64,000 nt of DNA from Chryseobacterium rhizoplanae (GTDB lineage: Bacteria; Bacteroidota; Bacteroidia; Flavobacteriales; Weeksellaceae). The position numbers and the translations under genes are program-made. Where the stretch lies: assembly GCF_900182655.1 (NCBI RefSeq), contig NZ_FXTC01000010.1, positions 1 to 64,000 of the forward strand. Direction: 5' to 3'. Every line of letters begins with the position of its first letter. The stretch's first letter is position 1. The notes below the pieces were generated by a model. The model had not been told where the DNA came from and did no database searches. It worked only from the letters and a program-made list of their open reading frames with translations. Of the stretch, positions 50,419 through 59,458 are shown piece after piece.

Positions 50419-51354
50419 TTAAAAAAATGAAATATTTACAGATCCGGATATTCTCTCGTCCGTATAAATTACAAGTTCTTTTTCCTTTGCTCTTAGCTTA
50501 TTCCAATAATAGTTTCCTGCAAATCTGCTTTCAAGGACCTCGGCTTCGAGACCGCTTTCCGTAATTTTGATTTCTTTAGGATAATAGGAGAATTTTGAAA
50601 GCTGGAAATTTTTAGCTTCGGTTTCACTGAAAATATTCACTTCCCCGAATAATTTCGCAACATATGAGTTGTAAGGGTGTCTGTAGGTTTCTTCCGGACT
50701 GTCATTCTGAATCAATCTTCCTTCCTGAAGAATAATAATCTGATCCAGCCATGGCATAATATCCTGAAGTTCGTGAGTAGAGATGATCAAAGAAACTCCA
50801 TGCTGCTTTACGTATTTGAAAAGCCTTTCTCTGAGCTCAATTTTTCTCGGAAAATCCAGATTGCTGAAAGGTTCATCTAAAATCAGAAGTTTCGGAAGTA
50901 CAGATAATGCTCTGGCAATGGCCACTCTTTGCTGCTGTCCACCGCTTAAATATTTGGGAAGGATATGGGCAAATTCCTGCAAACCTACCACTTCAAGAAG
51001 TTCCGTTACGGTTTCTTTTTTTTGTTTTAAATTGATATTAGAAATAAACTTTCCTACATTTTCTGCAACTGTAGCATAAGGCATAAGGTCAAAATTCTGT
51101 GCTACAAATTTCATTTCCGGCTCTCCGGGAACAAGATTTCCTTTCGGCCCTAAAAGCCGGGTTCCGTTAAAAATGATTTCTCCGCTTTCCCAATCGAGAA
51201 GCCCATAAATAAGGTTGAGAAGCGTAGATTTTCCACATCCGCTTTCTCCGGCAAGAGCTATAATTCTGTTTTCGTCAAACCTTAGGTTAAGGTTCTGAAA
51301 CAGGGGGTTTTCTTTGGTGTGAGAGAAAAATAAATTGTTTATTTCTAATAGCAT
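50419..51354 (-). CDS. ABC transporter ATP-binding protein (stand-alone)
   Basis: The 311-residue ATPase has Walker A GESGCGKST (about residues 36-44), signature LSGGQQQRVAIARAL (about 137-151) and Walker B LLILDEPFSNLD. A C-terminal extension of about 70 residues may be a regulatory domain as in import ATPases. No permease or binding protein lies next to it, so its partners must be encoded elsewhere. The ATG lies only 4 nt from a TACATTTG box, so the message should be nearly leaderless. Confidence 0.88.
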   Translation of the reverse strand: MLLEINNLFFSHTKENPLFQNLNLRFDENRIIALAGESGCGKSTLLNLIYGLLDWESGEIIFNGTRLLGPKGNLVPGEPEMKFVAQNFDLMPYATVAENVGKFISNINLKQKKETVTELLEVVGLQEFAHILPKYLSGGQQQRVAIARALSVLPKLLILDEPFSNLDFPRKIELRERLFKYVKQHGVSLIISTHELQDIMPWLDQIIILQEGRLIQNDSPEETYRHPYNSYVAKLFGEVNIFSETEAKNFQLSKFSYYPKEIKITESGLEAEVLESRFAGNYYWNKLRAKEKELVIYTDERISGSVNISFF

Positions 51355-51358
51355 ATTA

Positions 51359-51366
51359 CAAATGTA
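51359..51366 (-). promoter_or_regulatory. -7 element TACATTTG for the ABC ATPase
   Basis: It is an exact TAnnTTTG match 4 nt upstream of the ATG at 51354 on the minus strand. Confidence 0.6.
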
Positions 51367-51429
51367 AGGTTTTTATGAAAACATAATTTTTTTTATTATA
51401 TTAGCGGAACTAATAAAAATAAATCAAAA

Positions 51430-52089
51430 ATGAGAAAAAAACTGTTTTCGATAGCTATTCCTGCTTTATTCGTTGCTGCTGTAATGGTTTCTTGTAAAAA
51501 AGATAAACCGCTTACCAGTGAGAGTAATGAGGTGACTACTACCAAAGAAGGTAGCCAGTTCACTTTGGATACGCTAAACAGTAAGGTTGAATGGAAGGGA
51601 TATAAAGTTTTTAAATCTGAAAATACGAGTCATTTTGGAACAATCAGGTTTGAAAGCGGAGATGTAACAGTGAAAGACGGAAAACTGGAAAGCGGAAAAT
51701 TCGTTGCTGATATGAGCTCATTAACTTCTGTAGACTTGAAAGACAGCCCGGAAGATTTAGGCAAATTAAATGGCCACCTGAAGAGCGGTGATTTCTTTGA
51801 AGTTGAAAAATTTCCAACAGCTTCTTATGAAATTACAAAAGTGACTCCGGCTACGGAAGGGGATTACAATACTCTTTTGGATGGTAATTTAACGATTAAA
51901 GGAATTACAAAACCTGTTCAGTTTAAAGCTAATGTTTCTGTGAAAAACGGAGAGGTGAGTGTGGCTACTGAACCGAAAGATATTAAGAGAGAAGAGTTTG
52001 GTGTAAAGTTCCAGGCTCCTGCTGAAAACGGAGTGATTAAAGATGAGGTGACTCTTCAGATCAGCGTTAAGGCTTTAGAAAAGAAATAA
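51430..52089 (+). CDS. YceI-family lipoprotein
   Basis: The 219-residue lipoprotein (lipobox VMVSC, Cys near residue 22) has the YceI lipocalin-like barrel. Visible segments are FTLDTLNSKVEWKGYKVFKS, TSHFGTIRF, GTFEV-type ESGKFVADMSSLTSVDLK, FFEVEKFPTASYEITKVTP and GNLTIKGITKPVQFKANVSV. YceI proteins bind isoprenoid-type lipids in the periplasm. It is monocistronic with a strong terminator and faces pheS in the same direction. Confidence 0.88.
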   Translation: MRKKLFSIAIPALFVAAVMVSCKKDKPLTSESNEVTTTKEGSQFTLDTLNSKVEWKGYKVFKSENTSHFGTIRFESGDVTVKDGKLESGKFVADMSSLTSVDLKDSPEDLGKLNGHLKSGDFFEVEKFPTASYEITKVTPATEGDYNTLLDGNLTIKGITKPVQFKANVSVKNGEVSVATEPKDIKREEFGVKFQAPAENGVIKDEVTLQISVKALEKK

Positions 52090-52121
52090 TTTTTTTATTT
52101 AAGTGAAATAAGTGATTGAAG

Positions 52122-52152
52122 TCTGCCTCCCGAAAAAGAGGCAGATTTTTTT
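52122..52152 (+). terminator. Terminator of the YceI gene
   Basis: TCTGCCTC (52122-52129) pairs with GAGGCAGA (52138-52145), followed by a T tract. Confidence 0.8.
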
Positions 52153-52182
52153 ATGACGGACTTAATATTCAACTAAAAGTCG

Positions 52183-52190
52183 TATTTTTG
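52183..52190 (+). promoter_or_regulatory. -7 element TATTTTTG for pheS
   Basis: It is an exact consensus match 25 nt before the ATG at 52216. Confidence 0.6.
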
Positions 52191-52215
52191 CAAAACATTT
52201 TGAAAGGGTAAAACA

Positions 52216-53226
52216 ATGATAGAAAAGATAGAAGAACTACTGATCGAAGTAAACGGCTTCAATGCTACCTCCAGGGAAGATATCGAAAACTTCCGAATCA
52301 AGTACAATGGTAAAAAAGGGGTTCTTAATGATTTTTTTGAAAAATTTAAAGAAGTTCCTAACGACCAGAAGAAAGAATTCGGACAGAAGATCAATACTTT
52401 GAAACAGGCAGTTGCTGTAAAATTGGAAGATTTGAAAAATTCTTCTGAATCTTCTATTGTCGTAGAAAAAGAAGATCTTACAAGACCTGCATTTCCATTG
52501 GAACTGGGTTCAAGACACCCGATTAACCTGGTAAAAAACAGAATTATTGAAATCTTCAAATCTATTGGTTTTGCAGTAGCAGACGGACCAGAGATTGAAG
52601 ATGACTGGCATAACTTTACGGCGCTTAACCTTCCGGAATACCACCCGGCAAGAGATATGCAGGATACATTCTTTATTGAACAGAATCCGGATATTCTTTT
52701 GAGAACACACACATCTTCTGTACAGACCCGTTTTATGGAAGAAAACCAGCCGCCAATCAGAATTTTATCTCCGGGAAGAGTTTTCAGAAATGAAGCGATC
52801 TCTTCACGTTCTCACTGTATTTTCCACCAGATTGAGGGATTGTATATTGATGAGAATGTAAGCTTTGCAGATTTAAAGCAGACCATCCAGTTCTTTACTA
52901 CTGAGCTTTTCGGAAAATCCAAGATCAGAATGAGACCTTCTTTCTTCCCGTTCACAGAGCCAAGTGCTGAAATTGATGTGTATTGGGGATTAAACTCTGA
53001 AACAGACTACAGAATTACGAAAGGAACAGGATGGCTGGAAATCATGGGATGCGGAATGGTAGACCCTGCGGTACTGAAAAATGTGAATATCGATTCTGAG
53101 AAATATTCAGGGTATGCATTTGGAATGGGAATTGAGAGAATTACAATGCTTCTTTACCAGATGAGTGACATCAGAATGTTCTTTGAAAACGATATCAGAA
53201 CACTTGAACAGTTCAAAACACTATAA
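52216..53226 (+). CDS. pheS: Phenylalanyl-tRNA synthetase, alpha subunit
   Basis: The 336-residue class II synthetase subunit has an N-terminal coiled-coil arm (residues about 1-90), then the catalytic core. The phenylalanine pocket and motif 2 region are seen in ILLRTHTSSVQTRFME and GRVFRNEAISSRSHCIFHQ; motif 3 is GYAFGMGIERITMLLYQMSD. It forms a heterotetramer with PheT, which is not adjacent here. It has its own promoter and a self-complementary terminator. Confidence 0.96.
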   Translation: MIEKIEELLIEVNGFNATSREDIENFRIKYNGKKGVLNDFFEKFKEVPNDQKKEFGQKINTLKQAVAVKLEDLKNSSESSIVVEKEDLTRPAFPLELGSRHPINLVKNRIIEIFKSIGFAVADGPEIEDDWHNFTALNLPEYHPARDMQDTFFIEQNPDILLRTHTSSVQTRFMEENQPPIRILSPGRVFRNEAISSRSHCIFHQIEGLYIDENVSFADLKQTIQFFTTELFGKSKIRMRPSFFPFTEPSAEIDVYWGLNSETDYRITKGTGWLEIMGCGMVDPAVLKNVNIDSEKYSGYAFGMGIERITMLLYQMSDIRMFFENDIRTLEQFKTL

Positions 53227-53232
53227 AAAATC

Positions 53233-53256
53233 AAACCTCCGGAGCTCCGGAGGTTT
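53233..53256 (+). terminator. Terminator of pheS
   Basis: AAACCTCCGGA (53233-53243) is followed by its complement TCCGGAGGTTT (53246-53256) and T residues. Confidence 0.85.
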
Positions 53257-53460
53257 TTTGTTTTTAATTACTGACCTAAGAAACAAAACGTAATTAAAAA
53301 CTGATCTTATTGAAAAATTTACACGTGTCTGTTTCTTATGTCCATACTTCGGTTGGAATCCGCTAGGTATTTCAAAGAAGTATTGACATACTGCAGCTGT
53401 AGGGCTGCCTCTATTATTAAGACAACCTGCGTTAATGATATATTACATCAGAAATAAAAA

Positions 53461-53481
53461 AGCCTGTAAAATTTACAGGCT
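53461..53481 (-). terminator. Terminator of the DUF3108 gene
   Basis: AGCCTGTAAA (53461-53470) pairs with TTTACAGGCT (53472-53481); A residues before it become the T tract on the minus strand. Confidence 0.75.
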
Positions 53482-53503
53482 GTATATTCAATAATAAAGA
53501 TTG

Positions 53504-54274
53504 TTATTTACTAAATTTCAAAGGATATTTTACATTTTTGTAATCGTCAATACTGGCTTTTAGTGAACCTACTGCCAGTTCAGCTTTCAACAGCATCGGA
53601 ATATGATTGGCATCATTGGAAACCCACATCGTTACGCCTTCTTTTTCTTTAAATACTCTTCCGCTTTTTACAGATGGAATAATCTTTAAACAATTGATGG
53701 TACCGAATTTTGTCTTTAAATTTTCTGTACCCGTTACTTTTAACTGGAAAGGAAACATTTCATCGTCAATCCATACATTCATATTGATCACTGTTCCCAC
53801 CTTCAGTTCATCCGGGCTTTTACTTCTTAAATAGTAAAAACATGAAAGCATATCCTGAACTCCTTTTACTGATTTTAAGACCTTAGAACCATTGGCGGGA
53901 GTTTTCTTATCTGTTAAAATTAATGTATTATTATCATGATTAAAAACCGTTTCAAAATGCTGGCGATAACTTCCTTCACGTACATTTCTGACGTAGAAAC
54001 TTGGTAATCCTGTTTGGGTATTGATGAAACTTTCATATAGATCTTCCACTTTGAAGAATGCTTTTACGGCGCCGGTAGTCTGTCCTGTACCTTTTACATA
54101 CAGATGGGGAATCCCTTTGTAATTGGTCTGTTTTGTAGTAAGGTTGGCTGTTCCTGCGTTAAGGAAGCCGTAATGTATTCTGAGAGTGATAGATTCTCCG
54201 TCCGCGATGTTATCAATCTGGGCTGAGCCTAAAAAGAATATAAATACTGCAAAGAGGTTTAAAAATTTCTTCAT
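53504..54274 (-). CDS. DUF3108 secreted protein
   Basis: The 256-residue protein has a signal peptide (MKKFLNLFAVFIFFLGSAQ) and a single beta-rich domain typical of DUF3108: ESITLRIHYGFLNAGTANL, YKGIPHLYVKGTGQTTGAV, FKVEDLYESFIN, and a later MWVSNDANHIPMLLKAELAVGSLKASI. Family members are periplasmic and of unknown function, sometimes linked to outer-membrane or glycan stress. A TAAATTTG box lies 25 nt upstream (54300-54307, minus). Confidence 0.85.
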   Translation of the reverse strand: MKKFLNLFAVFIFFLGSAQIDNIADGESITLRIHYGFLNAGTANLTTKQTNYKGIPHLYVKGTGQTTGAVKAFFKVEDLYESFINTQTGLPSFYVRNVREGSYRQHFETVFNHDNNTLILTDKKTPANGSKVLKSVKGVQDMLSCFYYLRSKSPDELKVGTVINMNVWIDDEMFPFQLKVTGTENLKTKFGTINCLKIIPSVKSGRVFKEKEGVTMWVSNDANHIPMLLKAELAVGSLKASIDDYKNVKYPLKFSK

Positions 54275-54299
54275 AACAAGACATTTACAAAAACATTGC

Positions 54300-54307
54300 C
54301 AAATTTA
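54300..54307 (-). promoter_or_regulatory. -7 element TAAATTTG for the DUF3108 gene
   Basis: It is an exact consensus match on the minus strand, 25 nt upstream of the ATG at 54274. Confidence 0.55.
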
Positions 54308-54385
54308 AAATCTTAATTGATAGATATTTGACAAATCTCAGGTTTTTATTTAGAATCAATTAAATATGCTTCGCATTAAAATTAG

Positions 54386-54393
54386 TAAATTTG
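54386..54393 (+). promoter_or_regulatory. -7 element TAAATTTG for the ferredoxin reductase operon
   Basis: It is an exact consensus match 34 nt before the ATG at 54428. Confidence 0.6.
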
Positions 54394-54427
54394 CAGTTAC
54401 ATGTATAATTAAATTATCTTAAATATT

Positions 54428-55483
54428 ATGATAACCACTGATATATTGATCATAGGTGCGGGACCTACAGGACTTTTTGCAGTTTTTGAAGCTGGTTTAT
54501 TAAAAATGAAGTGCCATATTATTGATGCACTTCCACAGCCGGGAGGGCAGCTGGCGGAGCTTTATCCTAAAAAACCTATTTTCGATATTCCAGGTTATCC
54601 TTCAGTGAACGCTGGAGAATTGGTGGATAATTTGATGGAGCAGATCAAGCAGTTTCAGCCTGGATTTACTTTGGGAGAAACCGCTGTTTCTTATACTAAA
54701 GTGGATGATGAATGGTTTGAAGTGATTACTAACAAAGGAACTGTTCACAGATGTAAAGCAATTGCCATTGCCGGTGGTCTGGGTACTTTCGAGCCAAGAA
54801 AACCTACGATGGATAATATTGCAGACTACGAAGAAAAAGGTCTTGAGTACTTTGTGAAAGAACCTGAACATTTCAGAAACAAAAAAGTAGTGATTGCCGG
54901 AGGTGGTGACTCTGCTCTTGACTGGAGTGTTTTCTTGTCAAATGTAGCAAGTGAAGTTACACTGATCCACAGAAGAAATGAGTTCAGAGGAGCTCTGGAT
55001 TCTGTAGAAAAAGTTCAGGATCTGAAAAATCAAGGAAAAATTAAACTTATCACTCCAGCTGAAGTTACAGCAATTAAAGGTGATGGAAAAGTAGAAGCGA
55101 TTACGGTACAGGTTGACGGTGAGGAAGCTTATGATATTGAAACAGATTATTTCATTCCATTATTCGGATTGACTCCAAAACTGGGAGAGATCGGAAACTG
55201 GGGATTAAATATCGAGAAAAATGCTATCGTTGTAAATAACGCTTTAGATTACCAAACGAACATTGACGGAATCTACGCCATTGGAGATATCAACACCTAT
55301 CCTGGAAAACTGAAGTTGATCCTTTGTGGTTTCCACGAAGCTACTTTGATGTGTCAGAGTGTTTATAACAGACTGAATCCTGGTAAAAAATTCGTATTGA
55401 AATATACAACGGTAAGTGGTGTTGACGGATTCGACGGAAGCCGTAAAGAAGCAGAGAAGGCAGTTGTGAAAAAAATTGACTAA
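54428..55483 (+). CDS. Ferredoxin-NADP+ reductase of the thioredoxin-reductase type
   Basis: The 351-residue flavoprotein has an FAD Rossmann motif (ILIIGAGPTGLFAVFEAG, about residues 5-22), the NADPH motif VVIAGGGDSALDWSVFLS and a late YAIGDINTYPGKLKL that contacts FAD. It has no redox-active CxxC pair, which excludes true thioredoxin reductase and points to the TrxR-like ferredoxin reductase. A 2Fe-2S ferredoxin gene follows after 12 bp, so the two make an electron-transfer pair. Confidence 0.92.
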   Translation: MITTDILIIGAGPTGLFAVFEAGLLKMKCHIIDALPQPGGQLAELYPKKPIFDIPGYPSVNAGELVDNLMEQIKQFQPGFTLGETAVSYTKVDDEWFEVITNKGTVHRCKAIAIAGGLGTFEPRKPTMDNIADYEEKGLEYFVKEPEHFRNKKVVIAGGGDSALDWSVFLSNVASEVTLIHRRNEFRGALDSVEKVQDLKNQGKIKLITPAEVTAIKGDGKVEAITVQVDGEEAYDIETDYFIPLFGLTPKLGEIGNWGLNIEKNAIVVNNALDYQTNIDGIYAIGDINTYPGKLKLILCGFHEATLMCQSVYNRLNPGKKFVLKYTTVSGVDGFDGSRKEAEKAVVKKID

Positions 55484-55495
55484 TTTTGCAGAATT

Positions 55496-55825
55496 ATGTC
55501 AGACGTTAATATTAAAATTACCGACAGAGAAGGGGTAACCCATGATGTCGTAGCTCCTACGGATATGTCCATGAACTTAATGGAAATTATCCGTTCCTAT
55601 GAATTGGCAGAAGAAGGTACTATTGGTGTATGCGGAGGAATGGCGATGTGTGCTTCATGCCAGGTATATGTAATCAATGATCCTGGTCTGGAACCAATGG
55701 GAGATGAAGAAGATGCTATGCTGGGTGAGGCTTTCCATGTGAAAGAAAACAGCAGATTAGGATGCCAGTTACATATTGCCGATTCCATGGAAGGGCTCGA
55801 AGTGGAAATTGCTCCGTATCCTTAG
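55496..55825 (+). CDS. 2Fe-2S ferredoxin (adrenodoxin type)
   Basis: The 109-residue ferredoxin has the cluster pattern CGGMAMCASCQVYV (Cys-x5-Cys-x2-Cys) and a fourth Cys in SRLGCQLHI, the layout of adrenodoxin-type proteins. The gene is 12 bp downstream of its probable reductase and shares its promoter. It delivers electrons to oxygenases or Fe-S assembly; the partner is not in the window. Confidence 0.93.
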   Translation: MSDVNIKITDREGVTHDVVAPTDMSMNLMEIIRSYELAEEGTIGVCGGMAMCASCQVYVINDPGLEPMGDEEDAMLGEAFHVKENSRLGCQLHIADSMEGLEVEIAPYP

Positions 55826-55849
55826 AAAATATTTTTTAATCTTAATAAG

Positions 55850-55878
55850 AAACCCGTCCGGATTTTTCGGACGGGTTT
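55850..55878. terminator. Terminator between the ferredoxin and serine hydrolase genes
   Basis: AAACCCGTCCG (55850-55860) pairs with CGGACGGGTTT (55868-55878) and has flanking T/A tracts. Confidence 0.85.
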
Positions 55879-55883
55879 TGTTT

Positions 55884-57017
55884 TTATTTTGAAGATACTT
55901 TTTCAACAAGCTCAGAAAGGTCTTTTTCTAAAATTTTTCTGTTGGCAAGACTGTTAGTCAATATAATAAATCCTGACTGAAGCCCCGGGAAAAATTCCAG
56001 AGAACTTCTTGACCCGCCTGTTCCACCGGTATGTTCGTACATGATATTTCCGTTTTTAGTGGTATGAAAGAACCAATTGAGTCCCAGAGAGCCTTCTTCT
56101 CCTTCAAATGTATACTTATGGGATAATGAAATATTCAATTGGTTTCCGGCAATATTGGCTTTGATATACTTAATCATATCGCTGGTATTTGATCTTAATT
56201 CTCCTGTGGCTACCAGTTCTGGAAAATCCCAATACGGCGTTACCTCTCTGTTACTGTTATGGGCTTTGGCAATATTATTTTTATCAACATCTGCAAGGCT
56301 TACTGTTGTATTGTTCATTTGCAGCGGTTTCAGAATATATTTTCTGACCAATGAAAAATAGCTTTCATGATAAACATCCTCTAGAATATATCCTAATAAA
56401 TTTACGGCCATATTAGAATACGTATATTTTACACCTGGCAGCGTATCCATTTTCATATTTTTCAGTCCTTCGTAGAACATTTTTTTAGAATAATTACTGA
56501 ACGGATTAAGTTCTATATAATCTGGCCTTTCATAAAGATTAGGAAAAATTCTGGTAATTCTTGAAGTATGGCTGGCCAGATTTACTATTTTAATGGGATG
56601 GTTGTTATATTGTAAATTAGGATAATTCTCAGGAAGGTACTTCCGGATATCATCTTCCATTCCTACCTTTTTATCTAAAATGGCCTGGGCAGTAAGAATT
56701 CCTGTAAATGTTTTGGTAATGGAACCTATTTCATAGATGGTTTTATTATCAGGAAGCACTTGTTTTCCATATTCTAACTGTCCGTAATTATAGTAATAAT
56801 CTTTGCCTTTTACGGTGATTCCAATTGAAAGCCCGACGGCTTTGGAATCTTCATAGTATTTTTTTACGTATTTGTCTACTTCCAGATCAAGTTCTGATTG
56901 TAATGGATTGTCCGTTTTTACAGCTTTTCCATTGGATGGTAAATTTTGATTTTGTGAGAAACTCCAAAAGAAACTGAGAAATAATGTCAGACAAAAAATA
57001 TTTGTAATTGTTTTCAT
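55884..57017 (-). CDS. Serine hydrolase, class C beta-lactamase/DD-peptidase type
   Basis: The 377-residue secreted protein has a signal peptide ending near residue 20. The active-site motifs are Ser99-x-x-Lys102 (GSITKTF), Tyr-Ser-Asn (YTYSNMAVNLLGY) and a C-terminal EHTGGTGG, the HTG variant of KTG. This family includes AmpC, DD-peptidases and esterases. The lack of cephalosporinase-specific features means beta-lactamase activity should not be assumed. It is monocistronic. Confidence 0.9.
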   Translation of the reverse strand: MKTITNIFCLTLFLSFFWSFSQNQNLPSNGKAVKTDNPLQSELDLEVDKYVKKYYEDSKAVGLSIGITVKGKDYYYNYGQLEYGKQVLPDNKTIYEIGSITKTFTGILTAQAILDKKVGMEDDIRKYLPENYPNLQYNNHPIKIVNLASHTSRITRIFPNLYERPDYIELNPFSNYSKKMFYEGLKNMKMDTLPGVKYTYSNMAVNLLGYILEDVYHESYFSLVRKYILKPLQMNNTTVSLADVDKNNIAKAHNSNREVTPYWDFPELVATGELRSNTSDMIKYIKANIAGNQLNISLSHKYTFEGEEGSLGLNWFFHTTKNGNIMYEHTGGTGGSRSSLEFFPGLQSGFIILTNSLANRKILEKDLSELVEKVSSK

Positions 57018-57137
57018 ATATCAGATTTTTTTGTGGTGCTGTTGATATTTCAGATAGTCATTTCTAGTGTTTAACGGTTATTTTATCCTTTGGAACACTT
57101 CTCTAAATTAGTATTTTATCTGGATTTTTTTCGATAA

Positions 57138-57171
57138 TAAAAAAGAGATATTCATGAATACCTCTTTTTTT
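57138..57171 (-). terminator. Terminator of the LOG gene
   Basis: AAAAAGAG-type arm (57139-57146) and CTCTTTTT (57162-57169) pair around a short self-complementary centre with one mismatch; T tracts flank it. Confidence 0.7.
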
Positions 57172-57172
57172 A

Positions 57173-57754
57173 TTAAATTTTTTCTTTAGAAATCCACTTT
57201 CCAACCGTAGGAGCCTGATAATTTCTCATCTTTTCCAGCAGATCGTCAATCATATCACTGATTAGCAGCATATCTCTGTTTACCTGCTTTAAAAATCCTT
57301 TATCTACCATGGTCTGAACCAGTTTGATAAGATCATCATAAAAGCCGTCAATATTCAGAATTCCGATGGGTTTTTTGTGAAGTCCGAGCTGTGCCCAGGT
57401 GATCATCTCGAAAAGCTCTTCCAACGTTCCGTAACCACCGGGAAGAACGATAACACCATCACAAAGTTCGTTCATTTTGGTCTTTCTTTCATGCATGGTT
57501 TCCACGATGATAAGTTCGGTCAGGTTTTTATGAGCAATTTCTTTGGCTTGTAAAAACTTGGGCAGGATTCCGGTTACCTTACCGTTTTCACCTAAAGCTC
57601 CATTGGCTACCGTTCCCATTAAGCCGGTTTCCGAACCGCCATAAACAAGTTGTATATTTTGTTTTGCCAAGGTTTGCCCCAGCAGGAATGCCTGTTCTTC
57701 ATAAATTTTATCTGTGCCGAAACTTGAGCCGCAGAATACTGTGATGCTTTTCAT
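57173..57754 (-). CDS. LOG-type nucleotide phosphoribohydrolase (TIGR00730)
   Basis: The 193-residue protein has the family motif PGGYGTLEELFEMITW and the early CGSSFGTDKIY. These lysine-decarboxylase-like proteins are nucleoside-5'-monophosphate phosphoribohydrolases; plant LOG enzymes activate cytokinins. In bacteria the natural substrate is often unclear. It is monocistronic and lies beside a dispersed repeat. Confidence 0.92.
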   Translation of the reverse strand: MKSITVFCGSSFGTDKIYEEQAFLLGQTLAKQNIQLVYGGSETGLMGTVANGALGENGKVTGILPKFLQAKEIAHKNLTELIIVETMHERKTKMNELCDGVIVLPGGYGTLEELFEMITWAQLGLHKKPIGILNIDGFYDDLIKLVQTMVDKGFLKQVNRDMLLISDMIDDLLEKMRNYQAPTVGKWISKEKI

Positions 57755-57771
57755 TATTTTTTATGTTTTGG

Positions 57772-57860
57772 ATGCTTCGACAAGCTCAGCATGGCATCTC
57801 TAATACTAACTTTTTTAAAGATGAATTTTTAGCTGTGTCATGCTGAGCCTGTCGAAGCAT
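57772..57860. repeat. Inverted repeat with GCTTCGACAAGCTCAGC arms
   Basis: ATGCTTCGACAAGCTCAGCA (57772-57791) and, 45 nt on, its near-complement TGCTGAGCCTGTCGAAGCAT (57841-57860) form a long arm pair differing by one site. It lies between the LOG and pepD genes. Confidence 0.75.
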
Positions 57861-57931
57861 TTTATTTCAATTAAAATTAAAAATATCCAAAATCATAAGA
57901 CTTTGGATATTCAATATAGTAATTTAATGTT

Positions 57932-59374
57932 CTATTTCTGAGGAATATTGGCTAAAATATCTTTCAGGAAGCTCCAGAATTTCTGTGCTGAAGGGATATT
58001 AGCTCTTTCATCAGGCGAGTGAGCACCTCTGATCGTTGGCCCGAAGCTCACCATTTCCATTTCAGGATAGTTGGCTCCGATGATTCCGCATTCAAGACCT
58101 GCGTGACAAGCTACTACATGAGGTTTTTCACTAAACTTCTCTGTGTAAAGCTTTTCCATCAGCTGTACAATTTCCGAACCTGGTTTTGGTTTCCATCCCG
58201 GGTATGAGCCACTGAATTCAACGTTCATTCCAGCTAATTCTGCTACAGATTTCAATTGTTCTGCCACTGAATATTTAGAAGAATCTACAGAAGATCTTGT
58301 AAGGTTTAAGATCTTAAGTTCTCCACCTTTCAATTCTACTCTTGCTACATTATTGGAAGCTTCTACAAGATCAGTCACGTCAGGGCTCATTCTGTATACC
58401 CCGTTGTGAAGAGCTTTTAGGGTAAGGATCACCTTTTTAGAATCTCCTTCTGAAATTGCTTTGTCAGAAGATGTAGAATTCTCAATATTGATTTGAATTC
58501 CCGGTTCTACAGTGGCAAACTCTTCTAAAATATCTTTTTTAAGAACAGTTACATTTTCAATAAACTCCTGAGCATTTCTCACAGAAATAATGGCTACACC
58601 TTCTCTTGGAATTGCATTTCTCAGACCTCCGCTGTCGATAGAAACCAATTCAATATTCTGATTTTCCAATCCGGTGTAAAGAAGTCTTCCCAGAATAATA
58701 TTGGCGTTTCCAAAACCTTTATGGATATCCATTCCGGAATGTCCTCCCTGAAGACCTTTTACTTCAATTCTTACAATTTGTCCTTTTGGAGCTTCAGCAG
58801 CATAATTTTGAGTAATGGTTACATCAACACCTCCAGCGCAGCCGATATCAATCTCATCATCTTCTTCAGTATCAAGATTCAATAGAATTTGTCCTGTCAG
58901 TTGTCCTGGTTTTAATCCTAAAGCACCTGTCATTCCAGTCTCTTCATCAATGGTGAAAAGGGCTTCCAATGCAGGGTGTGGAATATCTGAGCTTTCAAGG
59001 ATAGACATGATAGTTGCTACTCCTAAGCCGTTGTCAGCTCCTAAAGTAGTTCCTTTTGCCTTTACCCAGTCACCGTCAATCTCCATTTTGATTCCTTCCG
59101 TTTCAAAATCAAAATTAACATCATTATTTTTCTGGCAAACCATATCAAGGTGCGATTGAAGCACGATAGATTTACGGTTTTCCATGCCAGCAGTGGCAGG
59201 TTTCTTAATAATAACGTTTCCTACTTCATCTACCGTAGTTTCCAGCCCTAAATTTTCACCAAATCCCTTGATAAAAGCTATTACTTTTTCCTCCTTTTTT
59301 GAAGGTCTTGGAACAGCATTTAGTTTGGAGAAATTTTTCCAGATAATCTGCGGTTCTATATTAGATAATTCCAT
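57932..59374 (-). CDS. pepD: Aminoacyl-histidine dipeptidase (M20C)
   Basis: The 480-residue cytosolic metallopeptidase cleaves Xaa-His and other dipeptides. The M20 metal site is visible in VLQSHLDMVCQ (His-x-Asp), GTTLGADNGLGVA (bridging Asp) and TIDEETGMTGA (Glu-Glu). The lid domain GGHSGMDIHKGFGNAN and the length match PepD. A TAAATTTG box lies 16 nt upstream (59391-59398, minus). It is monocistronic. Confidence 0.95.
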   Translation of the reverse strand: MELSNIEPQIIWKNFSKLNAVPRPSKKEEKVIAFIKGFGENLGLETTVDEVGNVIIKKPATAGMENRKSIVLQSHLDMVCQKNNDVNFDFETEGIKMEIDGDWVKAKGTTLGADNGLGVATIMSILESSDIPHPALEALFTIDEETGMTGALGLKPGQLTGQILLNLDTEEDDEIDIGCAGGVDVTITQNYAAEAPKGQIVRIEVKGLQGGHSGMDIHKGFGNANIILGRLLYTGLENQNIELVSIDSGGLRNAIPREGVAIISVRNAQEFIENVTVLKKDILEEFATVEPGIQINIENSTSSDKAISEGDSKKVILTLKALHNGVYRMSPDVTDLVEASNNVARVELKGGELKILNLTRSSVDSSKYSVAEQLKSVAELAGMNVEFSGSYPGWKPKPGSEIVQLMEKLYTEKFSEKPHVVACHAGLECGIIGANYPEMEMVSFGPTIRGAHSPDERANIPSAQKFWSFLKDILANIPQK

Positions 59375-59390
59375 TGAATTTTATTTTTCT

Positions 59391-59398
59391 CAAATTTA
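59391..59398 (-). promoter_or_regulatory. -7 element TAAATTTG for pepD
   Basis: It is an exact consensus match 16 nt upstream of the ATG at 59374. Confidence 0.55.
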
Positions 59399-59405
59399 CA
59401 AAATA

Positions 59406-59438
59406 AAAAATGCTTCCGTGAGATACAGAAGCATTTTT
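59406..59438 (-). terminator. Terminator of the 59459 gene
   Basis: AAAAATGCTTC (59406-59416) pairs with GAAGCATTTTT (59428-59438); T tracts follow on the minus strand. Confidence 0.8.
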
Positions 59439-59458
59439 GTTGTATGATTTCGCTTTTA

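Noticed and set aside
55884..57017. Acquired beta-lactamase resistance gene
   Set aside because: The motifs fit the broad serine-hydrolase family and nothing identifies a true beta-lactamase or a mobile context.
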